DNA from: Jannaschia sp. Os4
GTDB lineage: Bacteria > Pseudomonadota > Alphaproteobacteria > Rhodobacterales > Rhodobacteraceae
Direction of reading: 5' to 3'
Length of the DNA: 64,000 bases
Assembly: GCF_016820245.1 (NCBI RefSeq)
Contig: NZ_JAFCAR010000003.1
Coordinates: forward strand, 205,001 to 269,000
Shown here in pieces: positions 14,106 to 22,907 of the stretch (its first letter is position 1; each line of letters starts with the position of its first letter). The notes beneath the pieces are model-generated. The model saw only the letters and a program-made list of their open reading frames with translations. It was not told where the DNA came from and made no database searches. The position numbers and the translations under genes are program-made.

Positions 14106-14552
14106 TCAGGACTGGCGCCATGCCAGTCCGCGGGCCTTCCAACCGTTGAGGCCCCCCCGGTGATGCAGCTCGTCCAAGTCCCCTTCGAACCCCTCGGCGA
14201 CGTTGATGCACTCCACCGGAGTCCCCTTGGCAGAGAGGTGCTCCGAGACGGCACGCGCCGCCTGCATCGAACGCACGCCGGAGCGGCAGATGAAGAGAAG
14301 GGCGGATGGCAGATCCGACACCTCCTCCAGCACCGCCCCGACGAACGCGGGGTTGGGGACCATGCCCGGCCAGACCTTCCATTCGACGCGCACGACGCCG
14401 CGGTCCAACCCGGACAAGTCCGGCCCGCCCACGAATCCCCATTCGGGGGCGGATCGGACGTCGATCAGCACGGCTCCGTCGTCGTCAGACAACATCTTCC
14501 AGGCGTCGGAAGGCGATACCTCCCGGACGCGCGGGGTGTCCCCCGTGCTCAT
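14106..14552 (-). CDS. Rhodanese-domain protein
   Basis: 148 aa, a single rhodanese (sulfurtransferase) domain without signal peptide, so cytoplasmic. 'LIDVRSAPEW' near residue 30 and the active-site loop 'FICRSGVRSMQAAR' near 88, with the catalytic Cys that carries persulfide. The C-terminal 'GLNGWKARGLAW' is typical. Family members pass sulfur or handle thiosulfate; the substrate here is unknown. It lies just upstream of dnaA on the same strand, a conserved arrangement in related bacteria. Confidence 0.88.
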   Translation of the reverse strand: MSTGDTPRVREVSPSDAWKMLSDDDGAVLIDVRSAPEWGFVGGPDLSGLDRGVVRVEWKVWPGMVPNPAFVGAVLEEVSDLPSALLFICRSGVRSMQAARAVSEHLSAKGTPVECINVAEGFEGDLDELHHRGGLNGWKARGLAWRQS

Positions 14553-14695
14553 TCGACTGTCCCCTCAGGCGATTTGACTCGCTGGTCGGGGAGATATCGT
14601 CCGCTCGCGCGGGGGGTCCACGACTCTTCTCTGTTGACTCGGAAGTCGGCGGAAAGGAATCGCCGGGGCAGCGCCAACCCGCTGATACCGCGCAT

Positions 14696-14720
14696 GAAAA
14701 AGCCCGCCGGAGGCGGGCTT
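14696..14720 (-). terminator. rpsT terminator
   Basis: On the minus strand, stem AGCCCGCC/GGCGGGCT with loop TCC is followed by a run of five to six T. It lies 46 nt after the rpsT stop: an intrinsic terminator. Confidence 0.85.
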
Positions 14721-14765
14721 CATCGAATCTCTTGACCTGGGCGGGCGGGCCACGATGGCCGCGTG

Positions 14766-15032
14766 TCACGCCCCGGTGGCGTTCACCCTGGAGGCGAGCC
14801 GGGACATCTTCCGGGACGCGGTGTTCTTGTGGAGCACGCCCTTGGTGACGCCCCGCATCAGTTCCGGCTGGGCGGCCTTCAGCGCGGCCTCGGCGGCGGC
14901 CTTGTCTCCGCTCGCGATCGCCTCCTCGACCTTGCGGAGATAGGTGCGGATGCGCGAGCGGCGCGCCTTGTTCACGGCGAAGCGGCGCTCGTTCTGGCGG
15001 GCGCGCTTCTTGGCTTGGGGGGAGTTGGCCAT
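14766..15032 (-). CDS. rpsT: 30S ribosomal protein S20
   Basis: 88 aa, normal length. It binds 16S rRNA early in small-subunit assembly. Sequence begins '[18 protein letters not shown]', rich in Lys/Arg, with the conserved '[14 protein letters not shown]' and '[16 protein letters not shown]'. Single-gene unit closed by its own terminator. Its upstream region is the large gene-free stretch 15033-15428. Confidence 0.97.
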   Translation of the reverse strand: MANSPQAKKRARQNERRFAVNKARRSRIRTYLRKVEEAIASGDKAAAEAALKAAQPELMRGVTKGVLHKNTASRKMSRLASRVNATGA

Positions 15033-15226
15033 GTCGTCGGTCTCTCTCGTTCACGTGTCGTTGGCTTGCGCGACGAGAGGTCGACCGGGCCGGGTTCGGG
15101 ACCGGCACTTCCGGGCAAAGCGGCCCTCACGCGCATGATGGCGGGGCAGGTAGACCCTCCGCGCGGATGACGCAAGCCCGCCGCCGTGGTCATGGAGCGG
15201 GAGGGAAATCTTCCCCGATCGGACGG

Positions 15227-15253
15227 CGCGCGCCCCCGAATCCGGGGCGCGCG
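15227..15253. terminator. GC-rich hairpin, possible echA terminator
   Basis: 'cgcgcgcccc' (15227-15236) pairs with 'ggggcgcgcg' (15244-15253), loop of 7 nt. It is about 175 nt after the echA stop and lacks a T run, so termination is only a possibility. Confidence 0.35.
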
Positions 15254-15267
15254 TCCCGTGCGCCCCC

Positions 15268-15307
15268 CGTGCATACCGCGTGCATACGCCGTGCATACGC
15301 GCGTATG
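15268..15307. repeat. Three 11-bp iterons plus palindrome
   Basis: 'cgtgcatac' occurs at 15268, 15279 and 15290, exactly 11 bp apart, so all copies face the same side of the helix. The last copy runs into the perfect palindrome 'catacgcgcgtatg' (15294-15307). The pattern is that of a protein-binding array. It stands about 235 bp upstream of rpsT. Confidence 0.75.
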
Positions 15308-15428
15308 AACGCGCGTCCATCTTCCGTTAACCATCTGGAGGCCGGGTCGGATGCCGCGCGGGGCGGTCGCCCCCCGACCTGCGGGATCCCGGCGCGGGGG
15401 CCGGGGCCGCGATCGGCGCGCCGCAGGC

Positions 15429-16205
15429 TCAGCGGTCCCGGAACTGCGCCTCGCGCTTGTCGACGAAGGCGGCCATGCCCTCGGACTGGTCGTCCGTGCC
15501 GAAGAGGCCGAAGAAGATGCGGCGCTCCAAGAGGAGGCCTTGGCTCAGCGGCACCTCTTGGCTGGCGTTGACCGCCTCCTTGACGGCGGTGACGGCGATC
15601 ATCGACTTCTCGGCGATCTTGCCGGCGGCCGACATCGCCTCGTCCATCAGCTTCTTGGCGGGGACCACGCGGGACACAAGGCCCGACCGCTCGGCCTCGG
15701 CGGCGTCCATGAATCGGCCCGTCAGGTTCATGTCCATCGACTTGGCCTTGCCGACCGCGTGGGTCAGGCGCTGGGTGCCGCCGAGCCCCGCGATGACGCC
15801 GAGGTTGATCTCGGGCTGGCCGAACTTCGCGGTGTCGGAGGCGATGATGAAGTCGCACATCATCGCCAGCTCGCACCCGCCGCCGAGCGCGTAGCCCGAG
15901 ACGGCGGCGATGATCGGCTTGCGGATGCGCATAAGCTGGCCGACCTCGGCCCCGAAGATGTCGCCCATGAAGACGTCGGCGAAGGACTTCTCGGACATCT
16001 CCACGATGTCGGCGCCCGCCGCGAAGGCCTTGTCCGAGCCGGTCAGCACGATGCAGCGGACCTTGTCGTTCTCCTGCGCGGCCTTCAGCGCCTTGGCGAG
16101 CTCGCCGAGCAGTTCGGTGGAGAGGGCGTTGAGCGCCTCGGGGCGGTCCAGCCGGATGACGGCCACGTGGTCCGTCACGTCGACGTTGAGCGTCTGGTAT
16201 CCCAT
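15429..16205 (-). CDS. Enoyl-CoA hydratase
   Basis: 258 aa, crotonase fold; hydrates trans-2-enoyl-CoA in fatty-acid beta-oxidation. The oxyanion and catalytic regions are intact: 'AFAAGADIVEM' near 62, 'ALGGGCELAMMCD' near 107 with the first catalytic Glu, and 'FGQPEINLGVIAGLGGTQRL' near 130 with the second. Length and closing 'REAQFRDR' are normal. Stands alone; a beta-ketothiolase at 32862 could act in the same pathway. Confidence 0.93.
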   Translation of the reverse strand: MGYQTLNVDVTDHVAVIRLDRPEALNALSTELLGELAKALKAAQENDKVRCIVLTGSDKAFAAGADIVEMSEKSFADVFMGDIFGAEVGQLMRIRKPIIAAVSGYALGGGCELAMMCDFIIASDTAKFGQPEINLGVIAGLGGTQRLTHAVGKAKSMDMNLTGRFMDAAEAERSGLVSRVVPAKKLMDEAMSAAGKIAEKSMIAVTAVKEAVNASQEVPLSQGLLLERRIFFGLFGTDDQSEGMAAFVDKREAQFRDR

Positions 16206-16345
16206 GGGAATCCCTTCGGTTGTCCCGGACCCCTGCCCTGCACCGGGGGGGCGGGGGGATCAAGCGGGGTGTCAGATTGTTACGGGCGCGCGGGGGGGGC
16301 TCCGGCCGGCTCCGCGGGGCGGCTCCGGCCGGGAGGAGGGGCGCC

Positions 16346-17194
16346 TCAGCGCTGGCAGTCGCGGCAGTGGAAGGTGGAGCGCCCCGCCTGCACGATGCGG
16401 CGGATGGTGCCCGCGCAGCCGTCGGTGGGGCAAGGCATCCCCTCGCGGTCGTAGGCGCGGAAGCCGTGCTGGAAGTAGCCCAGCGTGCCGTCGGCCTGGC
16501 GGTGGTCCTGCAGCGACGAGCCGCCCGCCGCGATGGCCTCCTCCAGCACGTCGCGGACGATGGGGACGAGCGCCGCGACCCGGTGGGCCGCGATGCGCCC
16601 GGCCTTGCGCATCGGCGCGATCCCCGCGCGGTGCAGCGCCTCGCAGACGTATATGTTGCCCAGCCCGGCGACGATCCGCTGGTCCAGCAGCGCTGCCTTC
16701 ACGGGCGTCGCCTTGCCGCGGAATGCAGCGATCAGGTGGTCGGCGTGGAAGTGGTTGCCGAGCGGCTCCGGCCCCATCGCGGCGAAGTGGCGGCTCTCCT
16801 CCAGCGCGTCGGTGGGGACGAGGTCCATGAAGCCGAAGCGGCGGGCGTCGTTGAACGTCACGCGGTGATCGGCGGTGTGGAGCAGGACGTGGTCGTGGCG
16901 CGCGTGCCAGCCCGCGTCGCGGTGGAAGGCGCCCTGCTGGACGTCGTCCACCACCATGCGGCCGGACATGCCGAGATGCACGATCAGGGTCTCGCCGGTG
17001 TCGAGGTGCATCAGCAGGTACTTCGAGCGACGGCCCAGCGCGCGGACCGTCGCGCCGGTCAGCCGCTCGGCCATCCGCTCGGGGAAGGGCCAGCGCAGGT
17101 CGGGGCGGTTCACCTCGACCTTCGTGAGCCGCGCGCCCTCCAAGGCGGGGGCCAGCCCGCGGCGGACGGTCTCGACTTCGGGCAGTTCGGGCAT
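16346..17194 (-). CDS. mutM: Formamidopyrimidine-DNA glycosylase
   Basis: 282 aa; removes 8-oxoguanine and formamidopyrimidines and nicks the DNA. Start fixed by the '[14 protein letters not shown]' N-terminus: after Met removal Pro is the nucleophile and the next Glu is catalytic. '[16 protein letters not shown]' is the helix-two-turn-helix. The zinc finger at the end has Cys pairs in 'CPTDGC' and 'FHCRDCQR'. Divergent from ubiE, 61 nt apart, as in many alphaproteobacteria. The 140 nt after the stop contains twice-repeated GC-rich 'gctccggccgg'. Confidence 0.96.
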   Translation of the reverse strand: MPELPEVETVRRGLAPALEGARLTKVEVNRPDLRWPFPERMAERLTGATVRALGRRSKYLLMHLDTGETLIVHLGMSGRMVVDDVQQGAFHRDAGWHARHDHVLLHTADHRVTFNDARRFGFMDLVPTDALEESRHFAAMGPEPLGNHFHADHLIAAFRGKATPVKAALLDQRIVAGLGNIYVCEALHRAGIAPMRKAGRIAAHRVAALVPIVRDVLEEAIAAGGSSLQDHRQADGTLGYFQHGFRAYDREGMPCPTDGCAGTIRRIVQAGRSTFHCRDCQR

Positions 17195-17255
17195 GACGTC
17201 ACGTTGAGGCTGCGGGCGGGCGGCGTATATGGCGATGGATCGACGGAGTTCAAAG

Positions 17256-17999
17256 ATGACCGAGAAGACCACGCACTTCGGCGCGCGCACCGTCGCCGAG
17301 GAGGAGAAGGCCGGGCTCGTCCACGAGGTCTTCACCTCCGTCGCCTCGCGCTACGACCTGATGAACGACCTGATGTCGGGCGGCATCCACCGCGTCTGGA
17401 AGGACGCGATGATCGACTGGATCGCGCCCCGCCCCGGCACGCGGCAGCTGGACGTGGCGGGCGGCACGGGGGACGTGGCGTTCCGCGTCCTCAGACGCGC
17501 GCCCGGCGCCACGGCCGTCGTCTGCGACATGACCGAGCAGATGCTGGTCGAGGGCCGCCGCCGCGCCGAGGCCGAGGCGCTGTCGGACCGCCTCGACTGG
17601 GTGACGGGCGACGCGATGGCGCTGCCCTTCCCGGACGCGAGCTTCGATCTCTACACGATCTCCTTCGGCATCCGGAACGTGACCCGCATCCCCGACGCGC
17701 TGCGCGAGGCGTATCGCGTGCTGCGGCCCGGCGGGCGGCTCATGGTGCTGGAGTTCAGCCAGCTGCCGAACCCGATGATGCAGAAGGCCTACGACCTCTA
17801 CTCGTTCAACGTGATCCCCCGGATGGGGCAGGCGGTGACGGGCGACCGCGACAGCTACCAGTACCTCGTGGAGTCGATCCGCAACTTCCCGGACCAGGAC
17901 CGGTTCGCGGCGATGATCGCCGACGCGGGGTTCGGGAACGTGAAGTACCGCAACCTGACCTTCGGGATCGCGGCGCTGCACAGCGGGTGGAAGCTCTAG
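17256..17999 (+). CDS. ubiE: Ubiquinone/menaquinone C-methyltransferase UbiE
   Basis: 247 aa SAM-dependent methyltransferase that adds the C-methyl group of the quinone ring in ubiquinone synthesis. SAM-binding motif '[12 protein letters not shown]' near 65, family signatures '[18 protein letters not shown]' near 37 and '[19 protein letters not shown]' near 140. ATG at 17256 chosen to match the usual 'MTEKTTHFG' start. The UbiB gene begins on the next base after the stop. Confidence 0.96.
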   Translation: MTEKTTHFGARTVAEEEKAGLVHEVFTSVASRYDLMNDLMSGGIHRVWKDAMIDWIAPRPGTRQLDVAGGTGDVAFRVLRRAPGATAVVCDMTEQMLVEGRRRAEAEALSDRLDWVTGDAMALPFPDASFDLYTISFGIRNVTRIPDALREAYRVLRPGGRLMVLEFSQLPNPMMQKAYDLYSFNVIPRMGQAVTGDRDSYQYLVESIRNFPDQDRFAAMIADAGFGNVKYRNLTFGIAALHSGWKL

Positions 18000-19529
18000 G
18001 TGCGCGGACCCCACAACATCTGGCGGCTGCTGCGGACCGCCGGGACGTTCCAGAAGACCGGCGCCATGGACGTGGTGCTGGACCAGCTGGACGCCCCCGC
18101 CGGCGCGCGGGCGATGCTGCGCGTTCTGGGCTGGCCGTTCCAGTGGCTGGGCTACGCGGGCGACCCGGCCCTGCCGCCGGTGACGCGCGCGATCCAGGCG
18201 CTTGGCCCGTCCTACATCAAGCTGGGCCAGATCCTGTCGACCCGGCCCGACGTGGTGGGCGGCGACCTCGCCACGCAGTTGCGCGTCCTGCAGGACCGCT
18301 TGCCGCCCTTCCCCACGGCGGAGGCGCGCCGCATGATCGAGCGCGACCTCCAGCAGCCGGTCGACGCGCTGTTCTCCGAGTTCTCCGAGCCCGTGGCCGC
18401 CGCCTCCATCGCGCAGGTCCACCAGGCACGGCGCGCCGACAACGGGCAGAAGGTCGCCGTGAAGGTCCTGCGCCCGGGGATCGAGCGGGCGTTCCGGCGC
18501 GACATCGACGCCTTCTACCTCGGGGCGCGGATGCTAGAGCTGGTCGCGCCCGCGTTCCGGCGGCTGCGCCCGATGGACGTGATCGCGCATTTCGACGCCA
18601 CCGTGCAGCAGGAGCTGGACCTGCGCACCGAGGCCGCCGCCGCCTCGGAGTTCCGCGCCAACATCGAGCGCGATGAGGGGTTCACGGCGCCTGCGGTGGA
18701 ATGGATGCTCTCGGGCCGGGCGGTGATGACGCTGGAATGGGTCGAGGGCGTGCCGATGGGCGACGTCGACGCCATCGAGGCGGCGGGCCACGACCGGGCG
18801 GACCTGTCGGACCGGGTGATGCGCATGTTCCTGCGCCATGCCCTGCGCGACGGCTACTTCCACGCGGACATGCACCAAGGGAACATGAAGGTGACGCCGG
18901 GCGGCGACATCGCGGTGTTCGACTTCGGGATCATGGGGCGCTTGGACGAGTACACGCGGCGCGTCTACGCGGGAATCCTGATGGGGTTCATCCGCAAGGA
19001 CTACCGCCGGGTGGCCGAGCTGCACTTCGAGGCGGGCTACGTGCCCGCCGACCGCGACGTGGACCTGTTCGCGCAGGCGCTGCGCAGCGTGGGCGAGCCG
19101 ATCTTCGGCATGGACGCCGACCGCATCTCCATGGGCCGCCTGCTGGCCTACCTCTTCGAGGTGACGGAGCGGTTCGGCATGGAGACGCGGACCGAGCTGA
19201 TCCTGCTGCAGCGCACGATGGTGGTGGTCGAGGGGGTGGCGCGCTCGCTGAACCCGTCGATGAACATCTGGACCAGCGCCCAGCCCGAGGTGACGTCCTA
19301 CATCCGCAAGAACCTCGGCCCGTCCGCCTTAGCGCGCGACCTCTACCGCACGGCGGAGGTGGTGGCCCGCTTCGGGCCGCGCCTGCCGGAGATAGTGGAG
19401 CGCGCGCTGGCGCAGGCGGGGACGCCGCCCGTGGTGGTCAACACCCGGCCCAAGCGCAACGCGGTGGCCCTGTTCCTCGCCGGGGGCGCGGTGGGGGTGG
19501 CGGCGGTGCTGCTGGGGCTGGCGGTCTGA
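18000..19529 (+). CDS. ubiB: UbiB family atypical kinase
   Basis: 509 aa from a GTG that directly follows the ubiE stop. ADCK/COQ8-like ATPase needed for ubiquinone synthesis. The K-x-G-Q motif is in 'YIKLGQILSTRPD' near 76, the family's Ala-rich loop in 'AAASIAQVHQA' near 133, kinase-like 'VAVKVLRPGI', 'FHADMHQGNM' near 287 and 'VFDFGIMG' near 304. The C-terminal hydrophobic tail 'ALFLAGGAVGVAAVLLGLAV' anchors it to the membrane. Order ubiE-ubiB is the standard alphaproteobacterial one. Confidence 0.96.
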   Translation: MRGPHNIWRLLRTAGTFQKTGAMDVVLDQLDAPAGARAMLRVLGWPFQWLGYAGDPALPPVTRAIQALGPSYIKLGQILSTRPDVVGGDLATQLRVLQDRLPPFPTAEARRMIERDLQQPVDALFSEFSEPVAAASIAQVHQARRADNGQKVAVKVLRPGIERAFRRDIDAFYLGARMLELVAPAFRRLRPMDVIAHFDATVQQELDLRTEAAAASEFRANIERDEGFTAPAVEWMLSGRAVMTLEWVEGVPMGDVDAIEAAGHDRADLSDRVMRMFLRHALRDGYFHADMHQGNMKVTPGGDIAVFDFGIMGRLDEYTRRVYAGILMGFIRKDYRRVAELHFEAGYVPADRDVDLFAQALRSVGEPIFGMDADRISMGRLLAYLFEVTERFGMETRTELILLQRTMVVVEGVARSLNPSMNIWTSAQPEVTSYIRKNLGPSALARDLYRTAEVVARFGPRLPEIVERALAQAGTPPVVVNTRPKRNAVALFLAGGAVGVAAVLLGLAV

Positions 19530-19537
19530 GCGAAGGC

Positions 19538-19583
19538 AAATCCCTCGGAGGGATTTACGGGACGGAGCCTTTCGAAGGCTCCG
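19538..19583 (+). terminator. Tandem double hairpin after ubiB
   Basis: Two adjacent stems: 'aaatccct'/'agggattt' (19538-19545, 19549-19556) and 'cggagcctt'/'aaggctccg' (19563-19571, 19575-19583). Both have 3-nt loops. It lies between the convergent ubiB and the transglycosylase gene, where it can end both transcripts. A similar double hairpin is at 46326-46376. Confidence 0.7.
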
Positions 19584-19586
19584 GCG

Positions 19587-20189
19587 TCACCGCCAGAGGC
19601 GGCGGCAGCCCTGCAGCTGCGACTCGTACATGGAGGCGCGCGACGCGACCCGCGCGGACACGTCCACCAGCCACGCCTTCCGCTTCCACGTCCCGCGCCG
19701 GTAGCCCGTGCGCCCGTCGTGGTAGGCGAGGTAGTGCGACCGCGCGTCCGTCATCGGCAGGCCCAGCTCCCGGCGGCTCTTCTCCATGTACCAGCCCATG
19801 AAGTCCGTGGCGTCCGCGATGCGGTCGCGCCGCGCCCCGCGCCCCTCCTCGGCGAGGTACTCCTTCCACGTCCCGTCGAGCGCTTGGCTGTAGCCGTAGG
19901 CCGAGGACTGGCGCCCGAACGGGATCACCCCGAGGGCGTAGCGGAAGGGCGTGCGGGCGTCGGAGACGAACTTCGACTCTTGGTGGATGATCGCCATCTG
20001 CACGTGGACGGGGACGCCCCATTTGCGCTGCGTGGCGGCGAAGGCCCGCCCGTAGCCGCGCCGGTCCTGCAGGATCGCGCAGGCGTCGTCGAGGAAGGCG
20101 GGCGAGGCGCCGCGCCCCACGGTGCCCTTGTAGCCCGCCCCGCAGGCCGCGAGGCCCATCAGCAGAGCCAAGGAGAGAAGGAATTTCAT
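19587..20189 (-). CDS. Lytic transglycosylase (SLT-like) lipoprotein
   Basis: 200 aa. Starts with a lipoprotein signal, 'LLMGLAACG', with the lipid-carrying Cys at residue 16, so it should sit on the periplasmic face of a membrane. The region 'HVQMAIIHQESKFVSDARTP' has the Glu-Ser of the soluble lytic transglycosylase fold, and 'AYGYSQALDGTWKEYLAEEG' matches the following G-x-x-Q segment. It is expected to cleave peptidoglycan between MurNAc and GlcNAc. Compact size suggests a single catalytic domain. Convergent with ubiB. Confidence 0.8.
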   Translation of the reverse strand: MKFLLSLALLMGLAACGAGYKGTVGRGASPAFLDDACAILQDRRGYGRAFAATQRKWGVPVHVQMAIIHQESKFVSDARTPFRYALGVIPFGRQSSAYGYSQALDGTWKEYLAEEGRGARRDRIADATDFMGWYMEKSRRELGLPMTDARSHYLAYHDGRTGYRRGTWKRKAWLVDVSARVASRASMYESQLQGCRRLWR

Positions 20190-20272
20190 GTCTGTCTGCC
20201 CATCGTCGTCGCCGTCGTTGGCCGCGGCGTTGGCGGGACCCTAGCGCGGCGGCGGCGATTCTTCCAAGCCGG

Positions 20273-21154
20273 TCAGAGCACGATCAGGAGAAGGAGCGGA
20301 ATCGCGGCAACGGAGAGGGCGGTGGAGACGACCACCAGCCCCGCCGCCGCCTCGGCGTCGGCCCCGTACTTCTGGGCCAGCAGGTAGGAGGTGACCGCCA
20401 CGGGGGTCGCCATCTGAAGCGTGAGCACGCCGGTCGCCTCGCGTCCCAGCCCGAAGGCGGCGGCCACGGCCAAGGCGATGGCGGCGCATGCGACGACCTT
20501 GAGCACCGAGAGGGCCGCCACGCGGGCCAGTCCCACGGGGCGGAGGCGCCCCACCGCGACGCCCAAGGTGATGAGCATCAGCGGGATCGCCATCTGCCCG
20601 ATCAGTTCGAGCGCGTTCGTCAGGAAGGCGGGCGTCTCCCAGCCGCGCCACAGGAACAGCGCGCCGAGCAGGGTGGCGGGGACCATCGGCTCGCGCAGCA
20701 GGGCCTTGGGGTTGCCCGCGCCCGCCACCAGCGCGAGGCCCACGGTGAACACGAGCACGGCGGAGACCGCGAAGGTGACGACGCCCAGCTCCAGCCCCGC
20801 CTGCCCGAAGGCGTAGCCCGCGAGCGGGATGCCGAGGTTGCCGGTGTTCCCGAAGGTGAGCGGCGCGAGGTAGGTGCGCCGGTCGAGCCGCAGCACGAGC
20901 GTGACGGCCCACATCGCGGCCAGCACGGCGGCGTAGGCGGCGAAGGTGGCCAGCGTGACCGTGGCGATGGCCGCGGGGTCCAGCTCCGTCCCCATCAGCG
21001 CGGTGAAGATCAGCGCGGGCACCGCGAGCGTCATCGCGAGGCGGGTGACGAACGCCGTGTCGTAGGGAAATCCGAGCCGCACCCACGTCAATCCGACCCC
21101 CGCCAGCAGGAAGACCGGGGCCACGATCTCCAGCACCGTGAGGAGGAGAGTCAC
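20273..21154 (-). CDS. AEC family transporter (auxin efflux carrier type)
   Basis: 293 aa from a GTG; the hydrophobic profile suggests about ten membrane segments, with the family's first helix 'LEIVAPVFLLAGVGL'. 'FGNTGNLGIPLA' near 102 is the conserved N-x-G-x-P type motif and 'MATPVAVTSYLLAQKYG' near 255 marks the second half. Family members export malate, malonate or related acids; the substrate is unknown here. An ATG at 21187 would add 11 mostly polar residues; the GTG start better matches relatives. Confidence 0.85.
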   Translation of the reverse strand: MTLLLTVLEIVAPVFLLAGVGLTWVRLGFPYDTAFVTRLAMTLAVPALIFTALMGTELDPAAIATVTLATFAAYAAVLAAMWAVTLVLRLDRRTYLAPLTFGNTGNLGIPLAGYAFGQAGLELGVVTFAVSAVLVFTVGLALVAGAGNPKALLREPMVPATLLGALFLWRGWETPAFLTNALELIGQMAIPLMLITLGVAVGRLRPVGLARVAALSVLKVVACAAIALAVAAAFGLGREATGVLTLQMATPVAVTSYLLAQKYGADAEAAAGLVVVSTALSVAAIPLLLLIVL

Positions 21155-21237
21155 AGAGTGTTTCCGCCGATTCGCGCCGCCCGGCATGGACAGTGCGTCG
21201 CGGGCGGGTCTAGGGACGGGGCCGTGGAGGCGCAATC

Positions 21238-21564
21238 ATGCTGAATCGGGAAGCCCGTTACGCACTAGGGACCGTGGTCCGGCATCGCTCGCACCCCTTC
21301 CGGGGCGTGGTGTTCGACGTGGACCCGCAGTTCGAGAACACCGAGGAGTGGTACGAGGCGATCCCGCCGGAGGCGCGTCCCGCCAAGGACCAGCCGTTCT
21401 ACCACCTGCTCGCCGAGAACGACGACAGCTACTACGTCGCCTACGTGTCCGAGCAGAACCTCGTGCCCGACGAGTCGGGCGAGCCGGTGACCCACCCGGA
21501 CCTGCCCGACCTGTTCGGCTCGTTCGACGGCGCGGGCTATCCGCTGCATTTTCAGCTGAATTGA
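21238..21564 (+). CDS. hspQ: Heat shock protein HspQ
   Basis: 108 aa, YccV/hemimethylated-DNA-binding domain. In E. coli HspQ is a heat-induced protein that enhances Lon protease activity and influences DnaA stability. Conserved blocks: 'GTVVRHRSHPFRGVVFDVDP', 'QPFYHLLAENDDSYYVAYVSEQNL' (split over 52-75) and 'HPDLPDLFGSF'. Single-gene unit divergent from the AEC transporter. Confidence 0.93.
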   Translation: MLNREARYALGTVVRHRSHPFRGVVFDVDPQFENTEEWYEAIPPEARPAKDQPFYHLLAENDDSYYVAYVSEQNLVPDESGEPVTHPDLPDLFGSFDGAGYPLHFQLN

Positions 21565-21594
21565 GTCGCTAGCGGCGCGTCCGGGGCGCGTGGG

Positions 21595-22446
21595 TCACGC
21601 ACCGACCCCCGCCGCCAGCGCATCCCAGACCGCCGCGACATGCGGGTCGGCGCGCGCGTCCGCATGGGCCGTGAGCCAGAGGGGGAGGGCCATCCCCGCC
21701 TCCGGCAGCACCCGCGTCAGCCCGTCCGCGGCGGCGACGGGAAGCGCGCCCACCCCCACCCCCGCATGGATCGCCGCCCGCAGCACGGCGTCGTCGTCGC
21801 AGCGCAGCGCCCACGCCTCGTCCGGCACCTGCGCGCCGGCCCACAGCCGCCGCAGGGTCGTGTCCCGGTCGGGGCCGAGGAGGTGGCCGTGCAGGTCCCG
21901 CATCGTCGCGGGCGCGCCGTGGCGGGCGACCCAGCCGGGATGGGCGTGGAGCCCGATCTCCAGCGTCCCGACCCTGCGGCGCAGGAGGTCCAGTTGCCGC
22001 GGCGCGGTCAGGCGCAGCGCGAGGTCGGCGCCGTGGGCGAGCAGGTCCGTCTCGGCGACGGCGGCCTCCACCTCGATCCGCAGGCCGGGGCGGGCGCGGC
22101 GCAGGTCGGCGAGGATCGGCGGCAGCAGCGTGGCGGCGACGGTGGGGCTGGCGCCGAGCCGGACGGTGCCCGCCGCGGCGCTGGCGTCGAGGCGGCGGGC
22201 GGCGAGGGCGGCGGCGGCCTCCATCGCCTCGGCGGGGGCGCGCAGGGCCTCGGCGGCGGGCAGCGGCGACAGGCCGGTGCGGGACCGGACGAAGAGCGGG
22301 CGCCCGAGGTCGCGCTCCAGCGCGTCGAGATGGCGCTTCACGCTGGGCTGGGCGAGGCCGAGATCGCGCGCGGCGGCGGACTGGCTGCCGGTCCGCAGCA
22401 CGGCCAGCAGGGTGCGGAACCGCGTCCAATCGGAGATGTCGGTCAT
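21595..22446 (-). CDS. LysR family transcriptional regulator
   Basis: 283 aa. N-terminal winged helix-turn-helix, 'RTGSQSAAARDLGLAQPSVKR' in segments at 18-38, followed by the linker 'HLDALERDLGRPLFVRS'. The rest is the effector-binding domain ('GTVRLGASPTVAATLLPP' near 92). It diverges from a small DUF4260 membrane gene, and a 16-bp inverted repeat overlaps its own start codon. It therefore probably controls both itself and the DUF4260 gene. The co-inducer is unknown. Confidence 0.92.
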   Translation of the reverse strand: MTDISDWTRFRTLLAVLRTGSQSAAARDLGLAQPSVKRHLDALERDLGRPLFVRSRTGLSPLPAAEALRAPAEAMEAAAALAARRLDASAAAGTVRLGASPTVAATLLPPILADLRRARPGLRIEVEAAVAETDLLAHGADLALRLTAPRQLDLLRRRVGTLEIGLHAHPGWVARHGAPATMRDLHGHLLGPDRDTTLRRLWAGAQVPDEAWALRCDDDAVLRAAIHAGVGVGALPVAAADGLTRVLPEAGMALPLWLTAHADARADPHVAAVWDALAAGVGA

Positions 22447-22459
22447 ACGGTATCGTATG
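22444..22459. promoter_or_regulatory. Probable LysR operator
   Basis: 'catacg' and 'cgtatg' form a perfect inverted repeat around 'gtat' in the 89-bp gap between the LysR gene and the DUF4260 gene. It covers the LysR start codon. A related half-site 'ccgtatcatcgg' follows near 22483. Placement fits autoregulation by a LysR protein. Confidence 0.5.
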
Positions 22460-22535
22460 GAAGGGGCACGTTCATGGGCAAGTCCGTATCATCGGGCCGT
22501 CCGGTAGGCTGGGGGCGAACCGAAGGAGAGACCCG

Positions 22536-22907
22536 ATGCCCGTCCGTCCCCTGCTCCGCGCCGAAGGCGCCGCCATCCTGATCCTGTCGCTCGCGGGCTA
22601 CCGCCTGTGGGGCGGGGGCTGGGGGGTGCTCGTGCCGCTCTTGCTGCTGCCGGATGTGGCGCTGCTGGCCTATCTCGGCGGCGCGCGGGCGGGGGCGTGG
22701 GTTTACAACCTCGCGCATTCCTATGTCGGCCCGGCGGCGCTGAGCCTTTGGGGGCTGTGGGCGGGGTCGGACGTGGCGGTGGTCCTCGCGTGGGCGTGGG
22801 CCGCGCATTGCGGGCTGGACCGGATGCTGGGCTACGGCCTCAAGACCGGCGGCTTCCGCGACACGCATCTGGGGCGGATCGGGCGCGCTCAGAGCGTGAC
22901 GCGGTAG
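22536..22907 (+). CDS. DUF4260 family membrane protein
   Basis: 123 aa with about four hydrophobic segments and the family's 'LLPDVALLAYLGGARAGAW', 'NLAHSYVGPAAL' and the ending 'LKTGGFRDTHLGRIGR'. Function of the family is unknown; its members are often next to a regulator, as here. It probably depends on the divergent LysR gene. Its last 19 nt overlap the end of the convergent asparaginase gene. Confidence 0.85.
   Translation: MPVRPLLRAEGAAILILSLAGYRLWGGGWGVLVPLLLLPDVALLAYLGGARAGAWVYNLAHSYVGPAALSLWGLWAGSDVAVVLAWAWAAHCGLDRMLGYGLKTGGFRDTHLGRIGRAQSVTR

Larger units (their letters stand above)
15033..15428. other. Gene-free region between echA and rpsT
   Basis: 396 nt without a supportable gene. 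It should hold the rpsT promoter near 15033-15100. It contains a 10-bp hairpin (15227-15253), three 11-bp tandem repeats (15268-15300) and an overlapping 14-bp palindrome (15294-15307). No DnaA-box consensus was found by eye. Confidence 0.7.

Noticed and set aside
15268-15300. CRISPR array
   Set aside because: Three 9-11 bp units without spacers, no cas genes.
14553-15428. Chromosomal origin beside dnaA
   Set aside because: No DnaA-box consensus (TTATCCACA-like) or AT-rich unwinding stretch was seen, so oriC is not claimed despite the gene context and the iterons.
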